From Engraulis encrasicolus (lineage: Eukaryota > Chordata > Actinopteri > Clupeiformes > Engraulidae), in contig NC_085861.1 of the NCBI RefSeq assembly GCF_034702125.1, positions 46,768,222-46,832,221 of the forward strand: a DNA stretch of 64,000 nucleotides, written 5' to 3'. The translations under genes and the position numbers were made by a program. The notes beneath the pieces are model-generated. The model was not told the DNA's origin, did not search any database, and worked only from the letters and a program-made list of their open reading frames with translations. Of this stretch, positions 11,931 to 23,782 are shown one piece after another (the first letter of the stretch is position 1; the number at the start of each line of letters is the position of its first letter).

Positions 11931-14900
11931 ATGGAAATTCTTCACCTGTTTATTTGTTTTACATTGGGCTTCACAATGGTGCAAGGTGAGTAAATGTAAG
12001 TTTTTTTTCATCGAGATCTGTGAAAGTGAAGTGAAAGCTCACCTGGGAAACTGCAACTCATTGTCATTGTGACACAGCACTCAACCGCACACAAGTGCAC
12101 ACTGCACTCAACGAAATTGCATGTATGCCTCAACCGTGCAAGGGGGTAGGCCCATTGGTGCCCCAAGGGAGCAGTGCAGGTTGATGGGGGAGACTGGTTA
12201 ATTACTCCCCCACCAACCTGGCAGGTCGGGAGTTCAACCGGTAACCGTGGGCTACAAGTCTGATGCCCTAACCACTTACCCATGACTGCCCATCTACACA
12301 GAGTTGAAACCTATCTTCAGTTCAAAAGATTTCTGTCAGAAAATAGTCACTGTTTTTGTCTTTCAAAAACTACATACATCTTAATTTCTTTATAATACAC
12401 CCTTATATTAAGGTTAACATTTTAAAGTACATCAGTGTCATCCCCCATTTTCAAGCCATATACATGTTTATCTATTTTTTTATCTATTTTTCTTTACCAG
12501 CTAAAAATTTAGCCTTGAATGGAAAGGCAACTCAGTCAAACCTGATTGAAAACCCCTATGCAGGGTACAGTGATGCCCACAATGCCATTGATGGAAATCG
12601 TGATTCAAATTTCTATCATGGATCCTGCACTGCCACGGACACACAGACAAACCCCTGGTGGAGGGTGGACCTGCTGAAGGAGTACATCATCACATCAGTG
12701 GTCATCACCAACAGAGGGGACTGCTGTCCTGAGAGACTCAATGGAGCTGAGATTCACATTGGCAGCTCCCTGCTGGACAATGGCAACAGCAATCCACGGT
12801 GAGAATCTTAAAACTTCAATCTGCCTCACGGCTCTGTGCCTTATCTCTCATTGGGGGTTAACTCCATGCAAATATGTAGCTGAATTGCTTATAACACTGT
12901 CATAGCCTAGAAATAAACAAAAATATGTAGTTTTTCAAAAGAAAGGAAGTTTTTGACCCATCTGTTCTCTTGCGGCATCCTCATTAATATGACAAACTAT
13001 AAAAAGGGTAATTTAGCTATAGGCTTAATACATGGTCAATTTTGAACCTCTGTACTCAAAATATTTTTTTGTGGTAAGCATAATCTTTTTTCAGCCAGTA
13101 TTTAAAATGCTTTGCTGTATGCTATGTTTCTGATTTGCTTTCAGAGCTGGCGTGATATCCTCTATCCCAGCTGGAAGAACTCTGACCGTCAGATGGGATA
13201 ATGTCAAGGGTCGCTACGTTAATGTTTTGTTGCCAGGATACAATAGGCTTTTGACTCTGTGAGGTTGAGGTTTATGGCTATTTGGCACCGACTGGTAAGC
13301 ATCAATTACATCATTGTTACGAGAAGATGTACAACGTTATAGAGGCAGAGGCAGCAAGACTAAGCACATCTCTTGCAGCCTTCAAGAAACAACTAAAGAC
13401 CTTCCTCTTTCGAGAGTATCTACTAGACTAATGCTTGAGCTGGCTTTGCCCCAGGGCAGACTCCTGACATGATGTTTAGTTTAGTTTAGTTTGTGTGTGT
13501 GTTTGTGTGTGTGTGTACTCGTTATTTACTCTTTATGAAAAAAAAAAAAAAAACGAACTCCTCTTTGCAACTGAACTTATTGTTCTGTATATCTCCTGTG
13601 CACTTTGTAGGCTATTTGCTTGTGATGTTGGCTTGATTATGTCCTCTTTTTTTGAAAGTCGCTTTGGTTATAAAGCGTCTGCCAAATGCAATGTAATGTA
13701 ATCGAATGTAATTTAATGGCATATACTGTAAGTGAAACCCATCGAAAAGTCGTTCCAAATATGTTTTTTACAGTGTGTTCTCATTGTCACTGCAGGTGAG
13801 AATGTGGCCTTAAGAGGGAAGGCCACTCAGTCAGACCTTTATGGACAAGGCTTTGCTTCCAATGCTATTGATGGGAATCGGGATGGAATATGGGGTCATG
13901 GGTCCTGTACTCACACAGTGGCTCAGCTCAACCCCTGGTGGAGGGTGGACCTGCTCCAGACACACAAAGTCTTCTCAGTGATCATCACCAACACTCTGGA
14001 TAATATTCCTAGGCGACTGAATGGGGCTGAAATCCGGATTGGCAATTCCTTAGAAAACAATGGCGTCAATAATCCCAGGTAAAAGACTGCTCCGCTGATG
14101 GAAAGATGATGAATGGGACTTCACACAATATACATTTTAATGTCACTTTTAATTAAACAAACTAAAAAGCCAACATTTTGCTCACCATGCTATCGTCCCT
14201 GCCACCGGGGAGTGTTAATGTCGGTTCCGGAGTTCCTAAACAGTTAATCGACAGGGATATCACCATTAATAGCCTATAATACACTGCATGGTTCAAAAGC
14301 TAAGGGCTGTGGGTTTAACCCATTTTAGCCTGGAGACACATATACAGGTATGCTGCATACACTACAGGCTTTTGAGATTTGAGGGTTTTTATTAGAAATG
14401 TATGTTTGAGCTGAATGAACACATTCTAGCACGAGGGTGCTAGCTTTCAACTCATTTCATGTTTGTATCTGCTTCGGAGGCTGAGTTAGGCCTAGGCCTA
14501 CTTAAGATTTAATAAGCAACATGGGTTAAACATCATTGTTCAAATTGCCTCTGCATGCCATGACCAGTTAGAGCAAAAATTAGTAACCTGCTCCAACAGT
14601 GACTAACCTGCACCAACGAATAAAGCAGGGGTTAAAAAAAATTGTGGTGAGATTGGAGGACAGGTCGGCCGTCCTTTTGTGTCTGACCTCCAACGATGCA
14701 GTACTAGACCTACTCACAAGACAGAAATAGACAGTTATCTGCCTTTGGTTTGTGTATTTACTAGGCTATGTTATATTACTGTTTACACAGATTTGGATTT
14801 TAATGAAGCCATAATTTGGTCTCCGTAATAGATCTTGTTCCTTTTGTATTTGCCCATTTTATCAGGTGTGCTGTAATCTCCTCGATTCCTGCTGGGTTTT

Positions 14901-15016
14901 CTGAGACGTTTCAGTGCAACGGCATGGAGGGACGTTATGTGACTGTGGTGATACCTGGACGTGCAGAGTATCTCACTCTCTGTGAAGTAGAGGTGTACGG
15001 ATCACCACTGGACTGA
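11931..15016 (+). CDS. Lectin A: two-domain F-type lectin (fucolectin), frameshifted
   Basis: Secreted fucose-binding lectin gene with five exons: 11931-11985 (signal peptide, starts [10 protein letters not shown]), 12501-12798 and 13145-13294 (domain 1), 13796-14078 and 14866-15016 (domain 2, stop TGA). Every junction is GT..AG with matching phases (1,2,1,2). The start codon follows an acceptor (TTCTTAACAG), so a 5' UTR exon is expected upstream. Domain 1 keeps NPWWRVDL and the RGDCCPER sugar motif, but Ala stands where the fucose-contacting His is expected (CTAT instead of CTHT). Domain 2 has CTHT but Thr in place of the first motif Arg. Compared with locus B, exon 3 lacks one in-frame codon and then 2 nt near 13257, which turns LTLCEVEV into a stop (TGA 13260-13262). 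As read, the protein ends inside domain 1, so this is either a recent pseudogene or a sequence error. Confidence 0.85.
12017..12291 (-). mobile_element. tRNA-derived SINE in intron 1 of lectin A
   Basis: On the minus strand it opens GGGCAGTCATGGGTAAGTGG, giving a pol III A-box-like TGGGTAAGTGG. About 30 bases on it has GGTTGAACTCC, a good B box, so the head is tRNA-like. The tail ends in TTTCACTTCACTTTC, as in several fish SINEs. It has no coding role. Confidence 0.75.
13341..13717 (+). mobile_element. L2-like LINE 3' end in intron 3 of lectin A
   Basis: Contains the decayed fish L2-type tail (GTCGCTTTGGTTATAAAGCG, then TGCCAAATGCAATGTAATG). The matching intron of locus B runs directly from GATGTACAACGTTAT to GGCATAAACTGTAAGTGA, whereas in A this ~377-bp block sits between those two landmarks. 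B therefore provides the empty site. Only the 3' end is present, as expected for 5'-truncated retroposition. Confidence 0.7.
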
Positions 15017-15024
15017 CGCCTTTG

Positions 15025-15030
15025 AATAAA
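15025..15030 (+). other. AATAAA polyadenylation signal of lectin A
   Basis: AATAAA lies 9 bases after the TGA of the last exon. The same TTGAATAAAGCAGCC context follows the last exons of D and G. Confidence 0.6.
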
Positions 15031-17092
15031 GCAGCCATAATGAATGTCACAGCCAGGGGCGTAGCAGCAAATTGTGGACCCTACAATCAGCTCCCAGGAC
15101 TGTGTGTGGGCCCCCTATACATTGGGCCCTGGTGATTCAGTCACACTTCCCTCTACCCTGTGCGACACCCCTGGTCACACACTGTAAACCCTAACATGTT
15201 CAATGAACCCAAAACATTTGGGGTAACACATTGCCTCAAAAAAACTGATTTTTCAACGATTGAATGAACATAAAAAGTTAAGGTTGCGTGTACCATAATT
15301 TTAAGGTACACTGCATTATTTGATTTGAGTACAATAAACGATTGTCTCATGATGTAGTAATCTGTACTTATTAGTTGGGTTGAAATGTATTGTTTGTTTA
15401 AATAATTCAATATTATTTGTTCTTTTTCCAAGCCTTTTAATTTGGCTACTGGTAAATATGCACCCTATTTTACTACTAAATATGGGGTTGAGGTCTTCAG
15501 TATAGCACCTAGACATGTTTTTATGCACTTCAACATTTACATAGCATTTTCTTTGTACAATTGAGGGTTCAACACTAAATAAGGAAACTCCAAACTAGAA
15601 TATGCATACTTCAACATTTCCAAAACAGCACATCTATTGATGCAAGAGCTATGAATAAAAAACAAAACAGATTGACTGTCTTTGAAGGTTTATTGTAATG
15701 CAGCCATGTAAAAACTGAACAAAAAAACAATAAAGCATTTCTAAATTAGGCATGTTACATACAAAATATTTTTTTGTTTTACTAACAACATACAAAATAC
15801 ACTTACCACTATATTTTTTGTACAGTTTGTTATGGGATAGACTGGTTAAGACTGTGATTAACACATCTGCTACTGAGTAAAGGATTTCCCACTATGACAT
15901 ACCAAACTATATGAAAACATGGTAGGAAGTGTAAAATACAAACCTATTTGGAAACACTGTCAAGTGGCCATGCCTGTAAATGTTGATATACCTTTTTTCA
16001 CAACACAGTAGTATCAGAACCAGCTGAACGAATTGCAGGGCATGTTTACCATGCACAGTGGGTAGTTTGTTTACAGGTATGGCCATTTGACAGTGTTGGA
16101 GTTAGCCTATTCACACAACAAAGTAGCATAAAGTGCATTATAAGTCACTCCCTTCCACAACAGAAACTCTGGGAATGTCACTTTGTAAAAATATACAACT
16201 CATTCAAAGCTGTTTTTCTTTTACACATAAATTGTTCACAAGCCAAAGGTAACATCACTTTTTTCAACAGCCTTTGTACATTAAGAGTCCTGAAATGGTT
16301 GTACATTGCACTTGACAGATTTTAAAATAAAGATTACAAATGAAGATAAATTGAATACAAAACGCAACTACTTAGCACAAAGGCCCACAATGATTACTTG
16401 AATAATGGAATTAACCAAATCAGCAAACACAAAAACATCTTCCAAGGTCAAGCTGGACATTTTACCTCTACAACTATATGTTCAGACAGTTTGTTATGGG
16501 ACAGGCTGGTTAAGATTGAAATTTACATATATGCTACTGAATTAAGGATTTCGCAATTCTCAAAATGTAAGCAAGACTCGAATGACTGGTTGCACGCTAT
16601 CTATCTCGCATAAAAATACAAATTGTATCTTTGACGACAGATGACACGGAGTTCACTATCCTATCAAAATAAAAGTTGTAAATTGTTGCAGGAAAAGTTG
16701 GATTTTTTTTTTAGAATTACATTTTTTTTTACACCAAGGCTCCGTGACCCACCCATGACCCCTCCAGTTGAGAAACACTGGTTTAGAGTATTTGCCACTG
16801 CTGTGGTAGCACCCACTACCTGTGTAGTCATTGTAGAGGTGGTGACTTGAACGCTAAAAAATTGGGTCGCAACCGAATGAGAGTGGAAAATGGTGGGTCC
16901 CAAGACTGTTCCAGTTGAGAACCACTGCTCTAAATAGTAGCATGTGTGCAAATCTCAATCTTAACCACTATACCGTATGACAGACCAATCCATCTGAAAA
17001 CATAGTGGGAAATGTAAAATACTAATCTGAAGTGACCTTACATGGCCAGCTTATTAGTCAAAGAGAGCAATTTGGCCTTCAACTCCTTTTTC
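15031..17092. other. Spacer after lectin A with internal diverged repeats
   Basis: No confident gene. A segment near 15820-15960 (GTTTGTTATGGGATAGACTGG) recurs in diverged form near 16485-16570 and partly near 16960-17020, giving a loose tandem pattern. About 16765-16935 has paired CCAGTTGAGAAACACTG and CCAGTTGAGAACCACTG motifs typical of a small interspersed element. Confidence 0.4.
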
Positions 17093-17336
17093 TCCAAACC
17101 CAAGAAAAACCTGTTGAATGAACCGGAATGTGTTTACCATGCATTTTGGGTAGTTCAGGTGAAGTGCACGTCAAGCCATCGGGTAGGCACATTGCCTGGA
17201 GCAAGTTTTTGATATTGCCCATCACAAAATGTCCATAAGGATGTGTTTTAGGGGATTGTAGTGCAACACCATCATGATGAATAACGAAGATTCCAATTTG
17301 GATGTGTTTGTAGGCGTCCTCATCATCCACATCCTA
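17093..17336 (-). other. Possible orphan exon or gene remnant, function unknown
   Basis: On the minus strand, a pyrimidine-rich tract and TAG acceptor (about 17337-17350) lead into an ~80-residue open frame starting DVDDEDAYKHIQIGIFVI and ending with a TGA at about 17093. A possible upstream exon lies at about 17712-17848 (minus), and a possible first exon with donor GTAAGT ends at about 18524. The reading phases of these pieces do not join cleanly, so a decayed gene or a non-coding transcript is as likely as a gene. I do not recognise the protein. Confidence 0.25.
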
Positions 17337-17519
17337 GAAATAAAAATAAAAAGGGTTGTTTTACTCTGAGAACAGAACACTGGCTGCAATAGAAGGGTCA
17401 AACACAAGGAAGTATGACAGACTACAGGTAGGCCTAATCTAGAAGGGTCACATAGGCTGCTTTGTGGCAAAATATTACAAAACCTATACAAAGGTTACAT
17501 TATGAAACAAATATTTTTT

Positions 17520-17523
<4 letters not shown>

Positions 17524-17597
<74 letters not shown>
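17524..17597. repeat. (AC)37 microsatellite
   Basis: Uninterrupted AC/CA dinucleotide run in the spacer after lectin A. Confidence 0.95.
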
Positions 17598-17909
17598 CCT
17601 GTGCACATGCTCCTAACTCCATTATGACCTTGCAAAAAGGGAATTGTCAGATATCTCAAAGTTCTCCATCAAGACGGGAAATGACTGATAATTACATTCA
17701 CAAACCTGGGTTTAGCGCAAATGCACATCCAGCAGCGGTCCTCCTCTCTGACTTCATCAGACCAAGAGGAGCAGGACAATGGCGATCAGGGGAGTCATAG
17801 GATTCTTGCTTCAGGTTTTCCCCCACGACCCTGCTACCCTGGAACACACCAATAAATCAAAATGTAATGTCAAAACACTTCCACACTATAACAATCATTC
17901 ACATTTGCG

Positions 17910-17949
<40 letters not shown>

Positions 17950-20869
17950 CCTCTCTCTCGCACACACACACACACGCACGCACAAACTCTGTCTCTCTCC
18001 CTCTCTCACTAAACACATGCACATGCTAACATTAGCAACTAGAACACGCAGCTTAGCTGAGTGGTCTAAGACTATGCACTGCTAAAACATTTAGAAAACA
18101 ACCAGGGCAGTGATACCACTTCACAAAGACAAAAAAATGATCTACGTTCACAACCTCAAATAAACAATGATGTGTTAACCGTTTGAGACAATCAAGCAAG
18201 ATGGCACTGAAATGTAACCAACATTGCACTGTGGACATGCTCATAATAGCTAGCTGCTTTCAAGTTTAAGCTAGCAGCTAATAGCTGGAAAAAAACGTTT
18301 CTGATCATTTAAGTAGACTAAAACATGTGCAAAACTGAAAACTATACACAGCCCAATGATAGATATCTAATACAAAGCATGGGAAATAGGCCTACATTCT
18401 GACATCAACTACACATTGGCATGATAGCACTTACCAAAGACAAGAGATACTGCATGATTAGACACACTACTACACAGTAACACTGAAATGACTGACTGAA
18501 AACAGTGAATCGCGTGCACTTACCCTCATCGTTCCTTGTCTTCTTTCCTCTGTTTCTTCCTCTTATTTCTCATTGAATATTTCAACTGTTGGTCCTCATC
18601 CTGCTGCCCTGCTGCCAGTCACAGGAGTCTTGTTCGTTCCTGAGAAACGTTGCGGGGGCGGGGCCAATGTATTTGCTTTTCAAACTAGCCAATGAAATCT
18701 TTCCAGTTGCCAGTGAATCAAATTGTCTGATTATTTCAATCCAAATATATAGGTTGTATGTACAAAGTGGTCAAAAAAGGTTATGTATATCTAAAACTTT
18801 TGGGTTTCAAACAAGAAATCAATGTATCTATATCCAAGAGACCTCATGTATTTGGGTCCATATAACCTGTGGGTTTACAGTGCAGCATCATTTCGAGAAC
18901 CCGCAATTAATTGTAATTTTATGTGTGTCTGTTTAAACACTGTGTTTGTCTGTGCGGTTGTTGTTTTTCATTTCATTCTAATGATTAAACATGTTTTAGT
19001 TTTATGACATCCAGGGACACTGACAGGGGGGACAAATTTGGGAGTTTGGAGAAAGGGCCCCCAGAATTTGATTGGATAGTCATTAGATATTATGTGCTGG
19101 GGCCCTTTCAAATTACTTTGTCCTATACAGTACATTTAGACCATGTTAATGCAACACTTAAAGAGTAGAATTCAACACTTACAGTGTTGGACCTTTTAAG
19201 TGTTAAATTAACTCACAAGGTGTACTAGGCCCAAAGCTGTCAACACCACTGATCACATCATATTTAATTTTCTTTTTCGTGTGGTCCAATCTATTTTTGC
19301 ATGGTAATTGCACAAAATATAGTCCACTAAATTGCTCAGATCTTCAATTAACAAACAATATTCCAGTAATACCACGAATGGAACTCTGAGATCACAGGCC
19401 TCTGTCAAGGAGGATCATTGCACCTGTTTTCTATTGATGAATGCAACTAAGAAACCCAAAAGTCCTGTCTTGCAAATTTTTATAATCACTCAGAAATCTT
19501 GACTGAGGTTCCTGAGCTACTTTTTCATCCACCGCACCACACAACAAGTTAAAGTCTATACAAATTATGACAGGCGGATGGATGGAGAGTCTTGTGATAT
19601 GATGCACAAAGTTCAAGCTATCTTCCAGTACATATCCTTGTATTTTGTCTACTACAGGAAATGTTATTATGCCATTGGCATCACTGTAGTTATGGTTGTT
19701 GGAATGTACTAACCTGAGAAGATATAACGTGTGTTATTTACACCAGTAATGGATGCAATTAATTTCAACAATTGTCTTCAATGGAAGAATCAAAATAAAT
19801 GAAACACATCAGAGGGCCAACATTTTCATTTGATGTCACACCTTACACCAATATTGTAATTATATTATTCTGCAATGACTAGGTGTATTTCTTATGCTAC
19901 TACTGTAAGACTCAGGCAGACACCTCACAGGTTGACACTTAAGACCACAAGGGGTCATCACATAAAGTAATCTCTCTGCTTGAAATGGATATTTACAGGG
20001 GAATTTAATCATTAATCATTTGGTAAACTCCTGTTTGCCATTGCACAGTTCTTTGGGACTATGTTTTGATCCAAGATGGGATTTAACAAAAAATCATCAT
20101 GGGCACCAGTTTAGGAAGATGTTACCTTTCGTTTTATCGGCAATCTAATTTGGCTTCAAACAGCAAAACGGTTTAAAGGAAGTTGGTTTACTGACTGCAA
20201 TAAAACCTCAATAATAAAATCTCAAAACAGTTGTTTTGCCTTTGTGTGGTTTTCCTCAGAGGTGTATGAAGTAGAAGTAGAAGTATTGGATATAATTACA
20301 AGACTAGTTGTACGAATTAGTTTCAAATAAGTAATATCATATAGTATTTCCTTTTCTTCTTTACACACCTTTGGTTTTCCTTATTTCCCGTTTGTTTGCT
20401 TCTTTGGTTGCTGATATATCTATGATCTATGACCCCTTGACCATGGTTGGACATTCAGGTGAAGAATGTTACAAAGCAGTGTATGCCTGTGTGTGTGTGT
20501 GTGTGTGTGTGGCGCACGTGTGCATGCCTGCATTTTTTCCCCCTTATTGTACCCTTATTGCTCTTCCTTGTGTTCTTCTTTATGACCTGCAGCTGATAAC
20601 ACAGGCATGAGAAATTGTTTTTTTATACATAGCAAACAAGCTCATGAGACCAACAGCCTAAAAAGATCTGATCATTGTAGGGCTGAACCTTAGAAGGCTA
20701 TGCCCTCAAAGACGTCTCACTTGTAAAGAAAAAACGAGAATGAAAAGGTATGAAAAAAATGACACATTGTTTCCAACCATATTTTTCACCAATATGAAAG
20801 GTCTAACAAAATACAGCAATACACAAAATTGTATTTGTTAAAGTAATTGAAAATATTAATAAAGTTGAT
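17598..20869. other. Spacer between lectins A and B
   Basis: No confident gene. Contains a short (CA)n tract at about 17909-17945 and a GT tract at about 20490-20511. About 18930-19330 and 19920-20860 have clear counterparts in the later spacers: 36590-37680 in the same orientation, and 38660-39545 and 49640-51560 inverted. This is part of the duplicated unit that separates lectin genes. A CpG-bearing segment at about 18600-18665 could be a start region for a minus-strand transcript. Confidence 0.45.
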
Positions 20870-20984
20870 AGAGTATATAACATGTTGATTTCATCCATCT
20901 TCTAGCAGAATGGAAACAGTGTTCCTGCTGTCCTTGATTATTTTAGCAGGCATTTCAGGCGTGACAGGTAAACACCAATACTAA

Positions 20985-21258
20985 TTTAATTAAATAAAAG
21001 GCAGGACGCCAAGGCACTCTTCTTAGATAAAACCGCTTTATTATAAAGGCTAGTTCATTAGAACTTAAATGATTAAAAACACTGCCACTGCCAACATGTT
21101 TCGGCCGCTACAGGGCCTTCATCAGGGCACAAGGTGAATCAAGCCGTGTAGCACACAAGAGTCTCAAACACACTAATCAATCAGCTGATTGACTCAAGGT
21201 GACGTAGGCGGAATCTGCTCCTGCAGAGCTGCAAGGTACATACAAACAACCACAACAT
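20985..21258 (-). mobile_element. Interspersed repeat between the two exon-1 copies of lectin B
   Basis: Contains the widespread fish retroposon-tail signature, seen inverted as ATGTTTCGGCCGCTACAGGG followed by CCTTCATCAGGGC. It separates two diverged copies of the region around the signal-peptide exon (about 20870-20985 and 21259-21375). Exact ends and family were not determined. Confidence 0.45.
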
Positions 21259-21753
21259 ATAACATGTTGATTTCATCCATCCCCTATAGCAGAACGGAAA
21301 CACTGTTCCTGTCCTTGAGTATTTTAGCAGGCATTACAGGCGCGACAGGTAAGTACCAAAACTAATTTTAATTAATTTAATTTTGATTCATTAATTTGAT
21401 CATTATCTGAAAAAAGTTCCCCTCACATCTGTCCTTCAGATGTGCTCCAAGTCTAGAATGAATGTTGCATATCTTAAAATATTGCTGCTAGTTATGTTGC
21501 ACCATCACAAGCCAACATTTTAAATAGACATTATTGTGCGTGCCATAGCCTATTAATGTTAAGTATATGCTTATTGACCAGCAAGAAATGTGGCTCTAAA
21601 TGGAAGGGCTACCCAGTCAGATACATGGGAGGATGGCATTGCCATACATGCAATTGATGGAAACCGTGACTCAATTTACTATCACGGATCCTGCACGCAC
21701 ACTGTCTCACAGACCAACCCCTGGTGGAGGGTTGACCAAATGAAGGAGTACAT

Positions 21754-22004
21754 TCAGTTGAAGGAGAGGATTGTGCACATCCTAGGGAAAGGTTCAGGAC
21801 GAAGGCCAACTGTAGTTTTCAGAGTGAGAAGTCTGCACACTTGTATTTTATATTTTCATGGCAAGAGAACGTTTTGACCTCAACAGTCTTCTCGAAGAGA
21901 ATCTGAAGAAGACTGTTGAGGTCGAAACGTTATCCTGCCATGAAAAAATAAAATACAACAAAAAGGATTATAAGTGTGCGGACTTCTCACTCTGAAAACT
22001 ACTG
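21754..22004. mobile_element. Hairpin-forming insertion inside lectin B exon 2
   Basis: Bounded by a 14-bp direct repeat, ATGAAGGAGTACAT, at 21740-21753 and 22005-22018. The same string occurs once, uninterrupted or nearly so, in intact paralogues, so it is a target duplication. A 14-bp duplication suggests reverse-transcribed insertion. About 21811-22003 is an imperfect inverted repeat with ~90-nt arms (TTTTCAGAGTGAGAAGTCTG against CGGACTTCTCACTCTGAAAA). It carries an in-frame stop and shifts the lectin frame. Confidence 0.75.
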
Positions 22005-22835
22005 ATGAAGGAGTACATCATCACATCTAGGGTCATCACCAACAGAGGAGATGGCTACCCTGAGAGACTCATTGGCAACTCCCTGTTGGACAATGGCAAC
22101 AGCAATCCACGGTGAGAATGTTCAGCTCTCTGCGCCTGGGCCCTGTGTCAGTTGGGGCCAAGACCACAGTACACAGGCCCTATCTGATTTTCTGGACATT
22201 GCAGAACTTTTTTTTTGTCATAGCCTCTATAGAAATATATTTTCAACAGAATAAATAATGTCTGTCCTATGGATCCGTTCTTTTGTGGCATGCTGGTTGA
22301 AGTGATAACCCATAATTTAATAAGACCAATTTAGGTAGGGTAACATTAATATACTGTAGTTTATAGGCCTACCAGTAATATAACTGTACGTGATCTTCTG
22401 TCCACACATGATATACCGTATACAGTTGTTGTTTTAAATGTGGAAAGAGTTATCACCTTTTTTGCTGCCAGTATTTTAAATATTTTGTTGTGTGTTGTGT
22501 TTTTTCCCGATTTGTTTCAGGGCTGGGGTGATATCCTCTATCCCAGCTGGAAGAACTCTGACCGTCAGATGGGACAATGGGTTCAAGGGTCGCTACGTTA
22601 ATGTTTTGTTGCCAGGAAACAATAGGCTTTTGACTCTCTGTGAGGTCGAGGTTTATGGCTATTTGGCACCAACTGGTAAGCATCAATTACATCATTGTTA
22701 TGAGAAGATGTACAACGTTATTTACAATAAGGGCATAAACTGTAAGTGATGTTTTGCTCTAAGGGGGGCTGTGACTTAACCTGCATTGCAGCTGACCAGA
22801 GAGCTGAGCACAGGATTGGATGGAAGCATGGATGA

Positions 22836-23330
22836 AGAACGCGATGAACTATTCAACTCAATCCCGGGGGGGAAAAAAAGAGGGAAAAAAACACTTCACT
22901 GGCTGGATCGGGAAAGAAATGAACTTCATGTACCACTATCAATCAATGAACTGTTGTGGGCGGAGATAAGTTTGAAGTTCTCCCCCAGTATAAAACTGAA
23001 AGACCCTGCCTAATGTTCCTTCTTCTTTTCACCTCTTTCACTCTTTCTTCATCTTTCACTTTCATCCTCTAACATTTACTTTGGGATCTGAGATTTGATA
23101 TTATTTGCTAAGGTTTGTCTCCTTTAAGGTTTTAGGAAAATCCTGGCACTCTCCCATAGGGCAGTAGGGTTGTAATCTAAGTTTTGCTAAATAAATGACC
23201 TGCCTTTTGGTAGGTCAACTTTAGATTTATTGTGATTGAGAATTTCTTCTACGCAACTTAGCTATTGGAGGACTAAGCAAAGGTGAGAGACTATCCATTT
23301 ATTTTCTATCCTAGAATTACACACACTCAA
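22836..23330. other. Short spacer between lectins B and C
   Basis: No gene seen. An AATAAA at 23189-23194 could serve as a polyadenylation signal for a shortened locus B transcript. It is preceded by a CT-rich tract at about 23010-23070. Confidence 0.35.
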
Positions 23331-23444
<114 letters not shown>

Positions 23445-23782
23445 TGTTGCAATGCCCACCAAAGACCCTGTCTTCATCACTAGATTTAACTATTCAGTGA
23501 TCTTCCAAGTGCTACCTACCATCCCAGTAACATAGCACAGCATGACAGACTGTCAGAGTATGTATCTGTAGATTGTTGTTTATGATTATTGTTGAAGGTA
23601 ACACAAATTTTAATTTTGACACCCACTTTACATGGATTTTTAAGTGTTAATTAACATTTAACATTTTATTGGGTCACCTTGTATAGGCTAAATGCCCTTT
23701 GGCTTCCTCCAGCTGAAAGATATTCATCGGGATAAGAAATGAATTCATGATGTGCTATTGTCTTTCTTTTTGTGTCTCTAGG

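Larger units (their letters stand above)
20910..22835 (+). pseudogene. Lectin B: F-type lectin locus broken by an exon insertion
   Basis: Signal exon 20910-20967 (METVFLLSLI). A second, diverged signal exon at 21294-21348 has ACG instead of ATG and is the copy whose flanking intron matches locus E. Domain 1 exon a begins at 21582 ([11 protein letters not shown]...) and is interrupted after 21753 by a 251-bp insertion plus a 14-bp target duplication; it resumes at 22019 and ends at 22111. Exon 3 (22521-22675) is intact. No domain-2 exon follows. An acceptor at 22789-22791 could instead add a 14-residue tail ending in TGA 22833-22835, which would make a one-domain protein. The domain has the His (CTHT) and an R-x-D-x4-R motif, but the usual vicinal Cys pair is Gly-Tyr (RGDGYPER). 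Six residues after it (the NGAEIR region) are deleted. Confidence 0.75.

Noticed and set aside
18045..18090. tRNA-like segment (TAGCTGAGTGGTCTAAG)
   Set aside because: Resembles the D-arm region of a tRNA, but no T-arm or acceptor stem follows.
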